Below, one piece after another: positions 27,951 through 37,092 of a stretch of DNA of 64,000 nucleotides. The position numbers were made by a program, and so were the translations under genes. The stretch is from Desulfobaccales bacterium (GTDB taxonomy: Bacteria; Desulfobacterota; Desulfobaccia; Desulfobaccales; 0-14-0-80-60-11). Under the pieces are notes generated by a model that saw only the letters and a list, made by a program, of their open reading frames with translations, was not told where the DNA came from and did not search any database. The first letter of the stretch is position 1, and each line of letters opens with the position of its first letter. The stretch is from assembly GCA_037481655.1 (NCBI GenBank), contig JBBFLF010000004.1, positions 1-64,000 on the forward strand. Reading direction: 5' to 3'.

Positions 27951-28560
27951 GGGTGCCGTCCCAGGCCAGGAAGTTGGCCAGGATGTGAAGCCCGAAGCGG
28001 CCACTCTTTTCCGGGTGGAACTGGGTGGCCACCAGGTTCTCCCACGCCACGGCGCTCACGAAGGGGCCACCGTGCTCCGTGATCCCGGCCACCATCTCCG
28101 GCCGGGCCGGTTCGGGGAAATAGCTGTGGACAAAATAGTACTCGGCCGTGGGCGGGAGATCAGCAAAGACCGGATGGGGCCGCACAAAGTCCACCCGGTT
28201 CCAGCCCATGTGCGGAATCTTGATGCCCGGCTGGCGGGGCAAGGCTTTGGCACGGCCAGAGAGAAGCCCGAGGCAGGGCGTGTCGTTCTCCTCGCTGAAC
28301 TCCAAGATGATCTGAGCCCCCAGGCAGATGCCCAAAAGCGGCACCCCCCGGGACATCACCTGGCGCAGGGCCTCATCCAGCCCCCGCTGCCGCAATACCG
28401 CCATGGCCTTGCCGGCGGCGCCCACCCCGGGGAAGACCACCCGGGAGGCTCGGGCCACCTCCTCCGGCTCCTCCGTCACCCGGCTTTGGGCCCCCAGGGC
28501 AGTCAACGCCCTCACCACGCTGGCCAGATTGCCGGCCTGGTAATCCACGACTACGACCAT
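27940..28560 (-). CDS. hisH: Imidazole glycerol phosphate synthase subunit HisH
   Basis: 206 residues; class I glutamine amidotransferase that supplies ammonia to HisF. The nucleophile elbow is GICLGAQ (GICLGMQ is more usual) and the His-Glu pair is in [22 protein letters not shown] is the family N-terminus. It overlaps hisF, so the heterodimer is co-translated. Upstream is a 330-bp divergent region shared with the outer-membrane barrel gene. Confidence 0.95.
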   Translation of the reverse strand: MVVVVDYQAGNLASVVRALTALGAQSRVTEEPEEVARASRVVFPGVGAAGKAMAVLRQRGLDEALRQVMSRGVPLLGICLGAQIILEFSEENDTPCLGLLSGRAKALPRQPGIKIPHMGWNRVDFVRPHPVFADLPPTAEYYFVHSYFPEPARPEMVAGITEHGGPFVSAVAWENLVATQFHPEKSGRFGLHILANFLAWDGTLAQ

Positions 28561-28807
28561 AAGGCCGATTATGGGTATGAAAATTCTGGATTGAATGACA
28601 AATTCAATTTGACAGATTTAGTTTATCAGAGGGCAGCGCCAGGCGTCAATGAGATTCCCCCGAAAACGCCGGTGGGCGCTCCTGGCCCCGGTTCCTGGGC
28701 CTATTCCCTTGCTGGCCTCATTTCCGACCCGAGCCAGCCTCCCGGAGGCATCAGGGATCCGACCGGATTATCCTGTATTTTCCCCAGGTTGTCCTCAGGG
28801 TTTTCCC

Positions 28808-28837
28808 TTGACATCGTCTGAGGCCGGTATCTATAAT
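28808..28837 (+). promoter_or_regulatory. Strong sigma-70-type promoter of the barrel gene
   Basis: Perfect TTGACA (28808-28813) and perfect TATAAT (28832-28837) with 18-bp spacing, about 57 bp before the ATG at 28894. The rest of 28561-28807 shows nothing firm. Confidence 0.88.
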
Positions 28838-28893
28838 GCAGCCACCGAACCGCAGGCCCACCCGCCTGCGCCATTCTGTAAGGGGGGATCATC

Positions 28894-29733
28894 ATGCAGG
28901 GGACGATGTGGGGACGCACCGCGGCATTGCTGCTGGCCTTGGCCCTGGTGGCCGCGGCTCCGAAACCGGCCCGGGCCACCGCCGCCGCCACCGGCGCCAC
29001 CGTGGCCCAGGTGGTGGGCTTCGGCGCCTTGGCCGCCACCTTTGCCTACTTCGCCTGGCTCAACCGGCCTGCCGCCCAGGGCACGGTGGATTGGGGCGTC
29101 AAGGGCCCCGGGGGCTTTTTCGTCGGCGCCTTCGTCGGCGGCGGCTTTGTGCAGTCCGCCCGCTGGCAGCTGGCCCAAGCCGGGGTCACTACCTCCCGGG
29201 TGAACTTTGAGCCGAGCCCCCTAGGGGGCCTCAAGGCCGGCTATTTCCTGCACAGCTTCCCTTATTTCGGAGCGGAAATTGAGTTCATGTTCGATAAGCA
29301 CAACACCGGCACCACCCAGGTGAGCCTGAGCCGGCCGGTGCGCAGCTCCGCCACCGCCCTCTTGCCGGTATATCACATCAATGTGAGCACCCTGGCCTTT
29401 CATTTCCTCCTCCGCTACGGCTTCCTGCCGGACAAGGAGGTGCCCTTTGGCCGCCTGCAACCCTATGTGGGCCTGGGACCCGGCTTTGTCATCCTCTGGT
29501 CCACCTATGACTCGGCCAAGAATTTCTCCCTGGAGGCCTCTGCCGGGGTGCGCTACATGGTGCGCAAAAATGTTTCCCTCTTTGCCGAGTACAAGTTCAG
29601 CCAGCAGTGGGAGGTGGAACTGGATTCCATGCGGTACAGCATCCCCGGCGTCCCCGGCCAGATCACCGACAAGGCCACCTTTGATTTCACGGCGCACCGC
29701 TTTGCCGTGGGCGTCGCCTTCCATTTCCTGTAA
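28894..29733 (+). CDS. Outer-membrane beta-barrel protein
   Basis: 279 residues with a signal peptide (AALLLALALVAAAPKPARA). The mature protein shows alternating amphipathic strands (FHFLLRYGFLP, LQPYVGLGPGFVIL, LFAEYKFSQQWEVEL) and ends with Phe after a terminal strand (HRFAVGVAFHFL), the usual barrel C-terminus for outer-membrane insertion. It resembles the 8-stranded OmpA/OmpW-like group. GGGGGG lies 7-8 bases before ATG. A near-consensus promoter suggests high expression. Confidence 0.85.
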   Translation: MQGTMWGRTAALLLALALVAAAPKPARATAAATGATVAQVVGFGALAATFAYFAWLNRPAAQGTVDWGVKGPGGFFVGAFVGGGFVQSARWQLAQAGVTTSRVNFEPSPLGGLKAGYFLHSFPYFGAEIEFMFDKHNTGTTQVSLSRPVRSSATALLPVYHINVSTLAFHFLLRYGFLPDKEVPFGRLQPYVGLGPGFVILWSTYDSAKNFSLEASAGVRYMVRKNVSLFAEYKFSQQWEVELDSMRYSIPGVPGQITDKATFDFTAHRFAVGVAFHFL

Positions 29734-29852
29734 AATCATCTGACAGAGCCGAAAGAGCCGCTGCCTGTCCCGAACCGCACCTTCCTTCGTGGGATGGTAG
29801 GGGGAGGCGGGCGGCGGTCTTTGCCTGCGGGCCCGGAAAATTGCCTGAGCCT

Positions 29853-31448
29853 ATGAAACTGGTCACTGCCGCCGAGATGCGGGAGCTGGATCGCCGCACC
29901 ATCGAAGAGGTGGGGGTCCCCTCCCTGGTGCTCATGGAGAATGCCGGCCGGAGCACCTACCTGGTGCTGCGCCGGGAATTTCCGGACCTGGACGGCCCGG
30001 TGGCGGTCTTGGCCGGCCGGGGCAACAACGGTGGCGACGGCTGCGTGGTGGCCCGCTATCTCGCCAACGCCGGGATCCCGGTCTTTGTCCTCCTGTTTGC
30101 CCGCCGGGAACAGGTCTCCGGCGATGCCCGGGTCAACCTGGACATCCTCTCTCGCCTGGGGGTGGAGGTGGTGGAGGTGCCGGAGGACGCAGCGTTCCAA
30201 GTGCACCTGCCCCGCCTCCGGGAAGCCGGGCTGATTGTGGATGCCCTGCTGGGCACCGGCCTCAATGCGCCGGTCCGGGGGCTTTTGGCCGAGGTCATCG
30301 AGGAGGTGAACCGCCTGCCGGTGCCGGTGTTGGCGGTGGATATCCCCTCGGGGCTGTGCGCCGACACCGGCCAGGTACTGGGGGTGGCGGTCCAGGCCGC
30401 AGTCGCTGTCACCTACGGCCTCCCCAAGCTGGGGCAGATCCTGCCGCCGGGCCGGGAACTCTGCGGCCGCCTCTTTCGGGTGGACATCAGTATTCCCCCG
30501 GAGCTCACCCGGCCCCTACCCGTGGAGCTGGCCGAGGCGGCGGAGCTGGCCGGGCTCATCCCCCCCCGGCCCTTTGCGGCCCACAAGGGCACCTTCGGCC
30601 ACGCGGTGGTGCTGGCGGGGAGCGTGGGCAAGACCGGCGCCGCGGCGATGGCCGGGGAGGCGGCCCTGAGGGCCGGGGCCGGACTGGTGACCGTGGCGGT
30701 GCCGGAGAGCCTCAACGACATCCTGGAAGTAAAGCTCACCGAGGTGATGAGCCTGCCCCTGGCGGAGGTGCCGGGGGCCCGGGCCGTCAGCCGCCGGGCC
30801 TTGGAACCCCTGCAGGAGTTTCTCCGGGACAAGACCGCCCTGGCCCTGGGTCCGGGTCTGGGCACCCACCCGGAGACCCGGGAGCTGGTGCAGGAGTTGG
30901 TGCGCACCCTGGCGCTCCCCATGGTCATCGACGCCGACGGGGTCAACTGTCTGGCCGGCGCCGGAGAATGCCTGCGCCAAGCCCCGGCTCCCCGGATCCT
31001 CACCCCCCACCCCGGAGAGCTGGCCCGGTTTCTGGGCACCACCACGGCGGACATTCAGGCCCGACGCCTGGAGGTGGCCCGGGAGACGGCCAGGGTCTAT
31101 AACTGCCTGGTGGTCCTCAAGGGCGCCCAGACGGTCACCGCCGCCCCCGACGGCCGCCTCAGCCTCAACCCCACGGGCAACCCCGGGCTGGCCAGCGGCG
31201 GCACCGGCGATGTCCTCACCGGCCTCATCGGGGGCTTCCTCGCCCAGCGTTTAGATCCCTGGGACGCCGCCCGCCTGGGGGTGTACTTGCATGGCCTGGC
31301 GGCGGATTATCTGGCCGCCGACCTGGGGCCCCGGGGGTTCATTGCCGGCGATCTTTTGGAGGTGCTCCCCCAGGCCCTGGCCGATCTGGCCGCGGGCCGC
31401 ATCCCGACGCCTGATGGTGACCCATGCATACAGCCCGTGATATCATGA
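29853..31448 (+). CDS. nnr: Bifunctional NAD(P)H-hydrate epimerase / ADP-dependent dehydratase
   Basis: 531 residues, the usual fused length. It repairs hydrated NAD(P)H. The N-terminal YjeF domain has GRGNNGGDG and AVDIPSGL; the C-terminal ribokinase-like domain has KGTFGHAVVLAGSVGKTGAA, and NPGLASGGTGDVLTG with the conserved GTGD. ATG 29853 is preferred over TTG 29841. Its end overlaps the CBS gene by 25 bp, and tsaE follows, an arrangement common in bacteria for this repair gene. Confidence 0.95.
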   Translation: MKLVTAAEMRELDRRTIEEVGVPSLVLMENAGRSTYLVLRREFPDLDGPVAVLAGRGNNGGDGCVVARYLANAGIPVFVLLFARREQVSGDARVNLDILSRLGVEVVEVPEDAAFQVHLPRLREAGLIVDALLGTGLNAPVRGLLAEVIEEVNRLPVPVLAVDIPSGLCADTGQVLGVAVQAAVAVTYGLPKLGQILPPGRELCGRLFRVDISIPPELTRPLPVELAEAAELAGLIPPRPFAAHKGTFGHAVVLAGSVGKTGAAAMAGEAALRAGAGLVTVAVPESLNDILEVKLTEVMSLPLAEVPGARAVSRRALEPLQEFLRDKTALALGPGLGTHPETRELVQELVRTLALPMVIDADGVNCLAGAGECLRQAPAPRILTPHPGELARFLGTTTADIQARRLEVARETARVYNCLVVLKGAQTVTAAPDGRLSLNPTGNPGLASGGTGDVLTGLIGGFLAQRLDPWDAARLGVYLHGLAADYLAADLGPRGFIAGDLLEVLPQALADLAAGRIPTPDGDPCIQPVIS

Positions 31449-31882
31449 CCCGGGAGGTGGTGACGGCCGGCCCCGAGGACTCGGTGGAGGATCTGGCCCG
31501 CCTCCTGGCCGAGAAGCGCATCAGTGGGGTGCCGGTGGTAGATGAGGAGGGCCGGGTCCTGGGGGTGGTGACCCAATCCGACCTCCTCAAGCGCACCCGG
31601 GAGCCCACCTTGCCCCTGGCCCTGAACATCCTGGACCTGCATCTTTTCCTGGAGACCCCGGGGCGCTTCCGCCAGCGCCTGGAAAAGCTGTTGGGGACCA
31701 CGGTGCGCCAGGTGATGTCCAGCCCCGCGGTCACCGTGTCGCCGGACACGCCCGTCTCCGAGCTGGCCCGCCTCATGGAAGAAAAGCGGATTCACACCCT
31801 GCCGGTGGTGGAAGACGGGAAACTGGTGGGCATCGTGGGCAAGCTGGACCTCATCCGGGTGCTGGCCCGGCCGCCGGCGTGA
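31424..31882 (+). CDS. Two-CBS-domain protein
   Basis: 152 residues made of two CBS motifs: ARDIMTREVVTAGPEDSVEDLA with GVPVVDEEGRVLGVVTQSDL, and VRQVMSSPAVTVSPDTPVSELA with TLPVVEDGKLVGIVGKLDL. CBS pairs bind adenine nucleotides and act as energy sensors, here probably free-standing. It overlaps nnr by 25 bp and tsaE by 4 bp. Confidence 0.93.
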   Translation: MHTARDIMTREVVTAGPEDSVEDLARLLAEKRISGVPVVDEEGRVLGVVTQSDLLKRTREPTLPLALNILDLHLFLETPGRFRQRLEKLLGTTVRQVMSSPAVTVSPDTPVSELARLMEEKRIHTLPVVEDGKLVGIVGKLDLIRVLARPPA

Positions 31883-32358
31883 GAGAGTATATCGTCAAGA
31901 GCGAGAGCCCCGAGGCCACCCGGGAGCTGGCGGCCCGCCTGGGCCGCCTCCTTGAGCCCGGCGATGTGGTGGCCCTGGTGGGGGAGTTGGGCGCCGGCAA
32001 GACGGAATTCGTCCGGGGACTGGCCGTGGGCCTGGATGTCCCTCCGGACATCCCCGTCTCCTCCCCCAGCTTTGTGTTGGCCCACGAATACCCTGGGCGA
32101 TTGCCCCTGGTACACCTGGACCTTTACCGCCTGGAGCACCTGCCGCCGGAGCTGCTGCCGGACCTGGAGGAGTATCTTTTCGGGGAGCGGGTGGCGGCGG
32201 TGGAATGGGCCGAACGGTTGGGGGAGCTTCTGCCGGAGAATTACCTGGAGGTGCGCCTCACAGTGACCGGCAAGAGCACCCGGGAGATCACCCTCATCGG
32301 CCACGGTCCCCGGGGGGAGGAATTGGCGGCCGCCCTGGCGGCCTCGCCGGAGTCCTGA
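31879..32358 (+). CDS. tsaE: tRNA threonylcarbamoyladenosine biosynthesis ATPase TsaE
   Basis: 159 residues. The Walker A is GELGAGKT (35-42), followed by the family motifs SSPSFVLAHEY and LVHLDLYRLE, with VAAVEWAERLG. TsaE powers TsaB-TsaD in t6A formation at A37 of ANN-decoding tRNAs. The start is GTG overlapping the CBS stop (GTGA). TsaB, D and C are not in the window. Confidence 0.95.
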   Translation: MREYIVKSESPEATRELAARLGRLLEPGDVVALVGELGAGKTEFVRGLAVGLDVPPDIPVSSPSFVLAHEYPGRLPLVHLDLYRLEHLPPELLPDLEEYLFGERVAAVEWAERLGELLPENYLEVRLTVTGKSTREITLIGHGPRGEELAAALAASPES

Positions 32359-32507
32359 CCCGGCCTTGACCGGGGCAACATGGCGAAGTAAACCTAGCCG
32401 GAGCGTCCCCTTCAGCCCGCCATGTCGGCAAGCAAGATGGGGGGCGGCAGGTTTGGCCTGAGGCAGTAAAGGCGATACCGCCCCTGTTTTTGGTGGAGGA
32501 AGTCCAT

Positions 32508-33200
32508 ATGCCCAAACCCGTCTCCCGGCGCCGGGGGCTTTTGACGCCGGAACCGGAAGTGCGCACCCTCCTGCAGCGTCTGCAGGACCGGATCCAACCT
32601 TATCTGACCTACATTTTTATCGGCGTGGGCCTAGTGGTCGTCCTGGCCGCCGGCTGGTGGCTCACCACCCACCTGCGGGAGCGCCGGGCCCAGGCCGCCG
32701 CGGTGGCCCTGGCCCCCTTGCGTCCGCAACTCTCAGACCCGGCCAAGGCCGCCGAGGTTCTGCCGGCCTTGGAGAAGATCGTCAAGGACCATGCCGGCAC
32801 CCCGGCCGCCCTGGAGGCCGAGATGTTCCGGGCCCACCTCCTTTATCAGACCGGGAAATTCGAGGAGGCCCTGGCCGCCTACAAACGTCTGGCCGGCGAT
32901 TCCCGGGTGCAGCGCCAGCCGGGCTTGCGGGTCATGGTGGCGGAAAGCATCAGTTACTGCGAAGAGGCCCTGGGCCGGCCGAAAGAGGCCGCTCTGGCCT
33001 TAAAGCCCCTCCTGGACGAGGTGAGCGGCCCGCTCCAGGGGGAGCTCCTGCGCCGCTACGCCGGGCTGGCGGAGAAGGCCGGCCAGCCCGAAGAGGCCCG
33101 CCGGGCCTGGGAAAAGCTCCTGGAGCGGCCGCCGGTACCGGCCCTGGTGCCCTACCTGAAAGAGAAGCTGGCGAGCTCTTCCCCGCCGGCCTCCCCGTGA
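32508..33200 (+). CDS. Membrane-anchored TPR protein (YfgM-like)
   Basis: 230 residues from ATG 32508 after GGAGGAAG. A basic N-terminal segment precedes one membrane helix (YLTYIFIGVGLVVVLAAGWW), then periplasmic helical repeats (AEMFRAHLLYQTGKFEEALA, LLRRYAGLAEKAGQPEEARR). The topology matches YfgM-type proteins, which act as ancillary chaperones near SecYEG. The 130 bp between tsaE and this gene contain no gene. Confidence 0.78.
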   Translation: MPKPVSRRRGLLTPEPEVRTLLQRLQDRIQPYLTYIFIGVGLVVVLAAGWWLTTHLRERRAQAAAVALAPLRPQLSDPAKAAEVLPALEKIVKDHAGTPAALEAEMFRAHLLYQTGKFEEALAAYKRLAGDSRVQRQPGLRVMVAESISYCEEALGRPKEAALALKPLLDEVSGPLQGELLRRYAGLAEKAGQPEEARRAWEKLLERPPVPALVPYLKEKLASSSPPASP

Positions 33201-33211
33201 GTCAGACGAGT

Positions 33212-33260
33212 CTTTTGGGGGAAGGGGCCGGATAACCTGGCCCTCTCCCCCCTTCCCCCC
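33212..33260. terminator. Possible bidirectional hairpin between convergent genes
   Basis: GGGGGAAGGGGCCGG faces CCTGGCCC and then CCCCTTCCCCCC around an ATAA loop, between the convergent ends at 33200 and 33333. It has no U-run, so its terminator activity is uncertain; it resembles the G/C-rich element family. Confidence 0.45.
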
Positions 33261-33332
33261 ATCACCCGGCAACGCCTCAGCGCTTCAAGGATCTTGGCCC
33301 TCTCCCCGGCCTGTCTTTGATCCGACTTATCC

Positions 33333-33776
33333 TCATTTAGTGCGGCCCGGGGCCAGCTTTTCCTTGACCAGGTTGAGGTTGAGGCGCACCAGGGGCTCCA
33401 GATCCTGATCGCCGTAGGCCGGGCCCCCGGGGCGGAAGGCCAGGCAGATGCCCTCCACCGCGCAGACCTTGTTCACCTTCAGGCGATAGCCCGCCGCATT
33501 GGGCAAGGCCCGCTCCAGGCTGGCCCGGGCGCCCTTGAGATCCCCCTCCTTGATCTGGATAAAGGCCAGGTTGTTGAGGGCCAGGGGATGGTCGGGATGC
33601 TTGGCAAGGATTTCCAGGTAAATCTTTTTGGCCTCGGGGAGCTTGCCCGCCTCCAGGAGGTCATAACTCCGCACCAAGGCGTCCATCAGCTCCGGCTCCT
33701 CCTTCGCCACAGAGACAGTTGCCCCCAGCATCAGACTCCCGATCAAAATGAGCGTCAGTATCATGCGCGTCGTCAT
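33333..33776 (-). CDS. Exported TPR protein, paralogue 1 of a tandem pair
   Basis: 147 residues from ATG 33776, with AAAGG 7 bases upstream. Signal peptide (MILTLILIGSLMLGATVSVA), two TPR-like units (SYDLLEAGKLPEAKKIYLEI, LALNNLAFIQIKEGDLKGAR), then a shared ending VNKVCAVEGICLAF. The two cysteines could form a disulfide in the periplasm. It is paralogous to the gene at 33981-34472, which has VNRVCQVGGICVAF at the same place. I do not know a named family for this ending. Confidence 0.75.
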   Translation of the reverse strand: MTTRMILTLILIGSLMLGATVSVAKEEPELMDALVRSYDLLEAGKLPEAKKIYLEILAKHPDHPLALNNLAFIQIKEGDLKGARASLERALPNAAGYRLKVNKVCAVEGICLAFRPGGPAYGDQDLEPLVRLNLNLVKEKLAPGRTK

Positions 33777-33925
33777 AGTCAATCCTTTCTGCGGGGAATT
33801 GCCTGCGGTTGTCTGCCCCCTGACCCGCTTTGCTTTTCGACTCGTTAACATAGGACAGGGGGCTTAATCCAGGGCTGCATCCAGACTTGCCATCATGGCT
33901 GGCCGACCTCGGCCCATGACCGCCA

Positions 33926-33950
33926 CAAAAAAGGCCCCCGAGGGGGGCCA
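33926..33950 (-). terminator. Terminator of the upstream TPR paralogue
   Basis: On the minus strand GGCCCCCC-TCG-GGGGGCC is followed by TTTTTTG, 30 bp after the stop at 33981. Confidence 0.92.
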
Positions 33951-33980
33951 AAGCGCAGGAGGGCGGCGTCAAAAGGTCTG

Positions 33981-34472
33981 TTACTGTCTCGGCCCCCTGC
34001 CTGCCAGGGGCTCAGCCGACATGTACTGCTTGACCATTTCCAGGTTCATAAGAACTAAAGGCGCCAGTTCCTGATTGCCGGTGCCGGCGCTGACGGGCTT
34101 GAAGGCCACGCAGATGCCTCCCACCTGACAGACCCGGTTCACCTGGACCATGTAGCCCTTGGCCCGGGGCAGCGCCTGATTGAGGTAGGTATCCGCCTTG
34201 TCAAACTTCTTGGCCTTCACCATGATGGCGGCCAGGTTGTTCAGGGCCAGGGGGTTGCCGGGATCTTTCTGCAGGACTTTTTCCAACATCTTCTGGGCTT
34301 CGGCGAACTTGCCCTTTTCCATCAGCTCAAAGCTGTCGACCAGGGCTTTATTGATATCCATTTCCCCTGCGGGTGCAGCAGCCTGTTTGGCCTTGGCGGC
34401 CAACCCGGTTCCCGCACCGCACAGCACCAACGCCATAACCAGACAAATGACCGTCACAACAGTTTTTTTCAT
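33981..34472 (-). CDS. Exported TPR protein, paralogue 2 of a tandem pair
   Basis: 163 residues; signal peptide (VVTVICLVMALVLCGAGTGLA), then TPR-like helices (SFELMEKGKFAEAQKMLEKV, LALNNLAAIMVKAKKFDKAD) and the same VNRVCQVGGICVAF ending as its neighbour. AGAGGA precedes the ATG. Each paralogue has its own Shine-Dalgarno, and a strong terminator separates them, so they are probably independent units from a local duplication. Confidence 0.78.
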   Translation of the reverse strand: MKKTVVTVICLVMALVLCGAGTGLAAKAKQAAAPAGEMDINKALVDSFELMEKGKFAEAQKMLEKVLQKDPGNPLALNNLAAIMVKAKKFDKADTYLNQALPRAKGYMVQVNRVCQVGGICVAFKPVSAGTGNQELAPLVLMNLEMVKQYMSAEPLAGRGPRQ

Positions 34473-34588
34473 GCAGTCCTCTCAGGTGGAAGGTGAGATG
34501 CCGAAAATGCCGCCCCCGTGCCTCTAACATAGGGCTTCTTTACGTAATGTCAATGGCAGGAAGTAATTATTGCAGAGGCTTAATGCCC

Positions 34589-35425
34589 TCACTCCCGCAG
34601 GCGCGGATCAATGGCCTCCCGCACCCCTTCCCCCAGGAGATTATAGCTGAGCACCGTAATCAGGATGGCCAAGCCCGGAAAGACCGACAGCCACCAGGCA
34701 ATTTCCAGGGAGTCCTTGCCGGCGGTGAGCATGTTGCCCCAACTGGGGGTAGGGGGCTGCACCCCCAGCCCCAGGAAACTCAGGGCGCTCTCCGTCAGGA
34801 TGGCGCCGGCCACCCCCAGGGTGGCGGAGACCATTACCGGCGCCAGGGCGTTGGGCAAAAGATGCCGCCAGATGAGGCGAAAATCCGAGGCCCCCAAAGC
34901 GCGGGCCGCCTGGACAAACTCCCGCTCCCGAAGCGACAGGAACTCCGCCCGCACCAGCCGGGCCACCCCCATCCAGCTGGTGAGGCCGATGACCACCATG
35001 ATGTTCCAGATGCTGGGCTCCAGGACCGCAATCACCGCCAAAATCAAGAAGAAACTGGGGAAGCAGAGCATCAGGTCCACCAGGCGCATGAGGAGAAAAT
35101 CCACCCAGCCGCCGTAAAAACCCGCCACCGACCCGAGGAGGAGGCCGATGAGGGTGGCCAGCCCCACGGAGACAAACCCCACCTTCAGGGACACCTGGGA
35201 GCCGTAGATGATGCGGGAAAGCACATCCCGCCCCAGGTTGTCCGTGCCCAGCCAGTGGTCCCGGCTGGGGGGCATGAGCACCGCCTCCAAATCGATATAA
35301 CCCGGGTCATACGGCGCCAACCACGGGGCAGCCAGCGACACCACGAACATCCCCGCCACCAGGACCAGCCCGGTCATGGCCAGGCGATTGCGCCGAAAAC
35401 GCTGCCAAAATTCCCGTCCGTGCAT
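34589..35425 (-). CDS. Oligopeptide/dipeptide-type ABC transporter permease (OppC/DppC family)
   Basis: 278 residues with about six membrane helices. The family features are HWLGTDNLGRDVLSRIIYG at the N-terminus and the EAA loop EREFVQAARALGASDFRLIWRHLLPN that contacts the ATPases. Together with the OppB-like gene upstream it forms the membrane pore of a solute importer. No substrate-binding protein or ATPase genes are beside it, so the rest is elsewhere. A three-hairpin element lies between the two permease genes. Confidence 0.93.
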   Translation of the reverse strand: MHGREFWQRFRRNRLAMTGLVLVAGMFVVSLAAPWLAPYDPGYIDLEAVLMPPSRDHWLGTDNLGRDVLSRIIYGSQVSLKVGFVSVGLATLIGLLLGSVAGFYGGWVDFLLMRLVDLMLCFPSFFLILAVIAVLEPSIWNIMVVIGLTSWMGVARLVRAEFLSLREREFVQAARALGASDFRLIWRHLLPNALAPVMVSATLGVAGAILTESALSFLGLGVQPPTPSWGNMLTAGKDSLEIAWWLSVFPGLAILITVLSYNLLGEGVREAIDPRLRE

Positions 35426-35449
35426 ATCTTCAGCTGCCCTCCGGCTATT

Positions 35450-35580
35450 GGGGGAGGGGGCTAAGGGCCGCAGGCCCTTACCTCCTCCCCCAACCCCCTA
35501 CCCCCAATCCCATATGGGGGGTTGGGAGGGGAGTATGAGGGGAGGGAGGGGGGGTCCACTGACCCCCCGGCCCTCCCCTC
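35450..35580 (+). repeat. Three-hairpin element family, copy D, inside the permease pair
   Basis: Hairpins at 35450-35491 (around GGGCCGCAGGCCC), 35492-35530 and 35538-35580, the last with GGGGTCCACTGACCCC as its centre. The last arm overlaps the first base (35580) of the oppB-like stop codon. It occupies essentially the whole gap between the two permease genes. Confidence 0.78.
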
Positions 35581-36554
35581 TACCCGGCGCGGATGCGAGG
35601 GTCGGCCAGGGCGTAGCCCAGGTCGGCCAGGAGGTTCCCCAGCAGGGTCAGGACCGCGCCGATGACCAGCTCCCCCATGACCAGGGGGTAATCCCGGGCC
35701 ATGACCGCGCCGTAGAAGAGCTGCCCCATGCCCGGGATGGCGAAAATGGACTCGGCGATGACGCTGCCGCCGATGAGGCCGGGCACTGACAGTCCCAGGA
35801 TGGTAATCACCGGCAAAAGGGCGTTCCTCAAGGCGTGCTTGAAGATCACCGTGCGCTCCGGCAGCCCCTTGGCCCGGGCGGTGGTGATGTAATCCTGGCG
35901 GATGACCTCCAGCATATTGCCGCGCATGTAGCGGGACATGCCCGCCAGCCCTCCGAAGGCGGAGACCAGAACCGGCAGGACCAGATGGGCGGCCAGATCG
36001 CCGATTTTCTGCCACCAGGGGAGTTGGCGGAAATGCAGGGAGGTGAGCCCCGAGATGGGGAGCCAGTCCAGATAGACCCCAAAAAACATGATGAGGAGCA
36101 GGGCCAGCCAGAAACCCGGCATGGCAAAGCCGAAAAAGACCAGGAGGGTGGTGGCCCGGTCGAAGAGGGAGTGCGGCCGGGTGGCGGAGAGGACCCCGAT
36201 GGGAATGGCCACCATGAGGATGAGGCTCAAGGCCAGGAGATTGATGCCCACGGTGATGCCGATGCGTTCCCGGATCTTGTCCCATACCGGCCGGCGGTCC
36301 GGCGCGAAGGAGCGGCCGAAGTCCAGCACCGCCACCCTCTTGAGCCAGCGCCAGTACTGCACCATCAGCGGCTGATCCAGGCCGTAGAGCTCCCGCAGGC
36401 GCTTTTGGGCTTCCAGGCTGGCCTTGGGGTTGAGGGTGGTCTGAATCTCGGTGGGGGTCCCCGGCGCTAATTGGATAACGACAAAAGACACCAAGGTGAT
36501 CCCCAGAAGCATGGGGATCATCAGGAGCAGGCGCTTGGCGAGAAAGGGCCACAT
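35580..36554 (-). CDS. Oligopeptide/dipeptide-type ABC transporter permease (OppB/DppB family)
   Basis: 324 residues: N-terminal helix [23 protein letters not shown], the typical [15 protein letters not shown] region and the EAA loop [25 protein letters not shown]. It heads the pair that makes the import channel. Upstream, the divergent small membrane-protein gene begins 45 bp away. Confidence 0.94.
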   Translation of the reverse strand: MWPFLAKRLLLMIPMLLGITLVSFVVIQLAPGTPTEIQTTLNPKASLEAQKRLRELYGLDQPLMVQYWRWLKRVAVLDFGRSFAPDRRPVWDKIRERIGITVGINLLALSLILMVAIPIGVLSATRPHSLFDRATTLLVFFGFAMPGFWLALLLIMFFGVYLDWLPISGLTSLHFRQLPWWQKIGDLAAHLVLPVLVSAFGGLAGMSRYMRGNMLEVIRQDYITTARAKGLPERTVIFKHALRNALLPVITILGLSVPGLIGGSVIAESIFAIPGMGQLFYGAVMARDYPLVMGELVIGAVLTLLGNLLADLGYALADPRIRAG

Positions 36555-36599
36555 GCCGGAAAAATTGCGTTTTTGTCCTGGCCGGGTTACGGTTGCGTC

Positions 36600-37013
36600 A
36601 TGCGTGCACGCGGTGGCTTGTGGGCGTCGGCAATGGCGGCTTGGCTGGTGATGGTGGCCGCGGCCATGGCCAACGGCGCCCTACGGGAGTTATGGCTCAC
36701 CCCCTGGCTGGGGGACCCCTTCGCCCGGGCACTCAGCTCCGTCACCCTGGCCCTGCTGATTTACCTGATTATCGAGCTTTTCCTCGCCTGGCGTCCCGGC
36801 CCGTATAACGATGGAGGACTATGGCGCCTCGGGGCCTTCTGGACCTTCCTGGGCCTGGCTTTTGAGTTCGGCCTGGGTCTGGGGCTTGAGGGCCGGACGC
36901 TGGCCGAGATGCTGGAGGATTACAATCTCCTGGCCGGCCGGCTGCTCCCCTTGGTCTGGCTCACCACCCTGTGCGGCCCCTGGCTGGCGGCCCGGCGCCG
37001 TCGCCAAAGATAG
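36600..37013 (+). CDS. Small integral membrane protein
   Basis: 137 residues, not assigned. Four hydrophobic helices ([77 protein letters not shown]). The NGALRE segment is shared by a family of small membrane proteins of unknown function, as I recall. ATG 36600 lacks a clear Shine-Dalgarno. It is transcribed divergently from the permease pair and ends 80 bp from the MacB-like gene. Confidence 0.72.
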   Translation: MRARGGLWASAMAAWLVMVAAAMANGALRELWLTPWLGDPFARALSSVTLALLIYLIIELFLAWRPGPYNDGGLWRLGAFWTFLGLAFEFGLGLGLEGRTLAEMLEDYNLLAGRLLPLVWLTTLCGPWLAARRRRQR

Positions 37014-37092
37014 TAAATCTCCCGCCCCCTCAAGACTGTGGCCCTCACAGTAGCCCAATTTTTCCCGCCTGGCAAGGTTAGCGGCTGGACTC

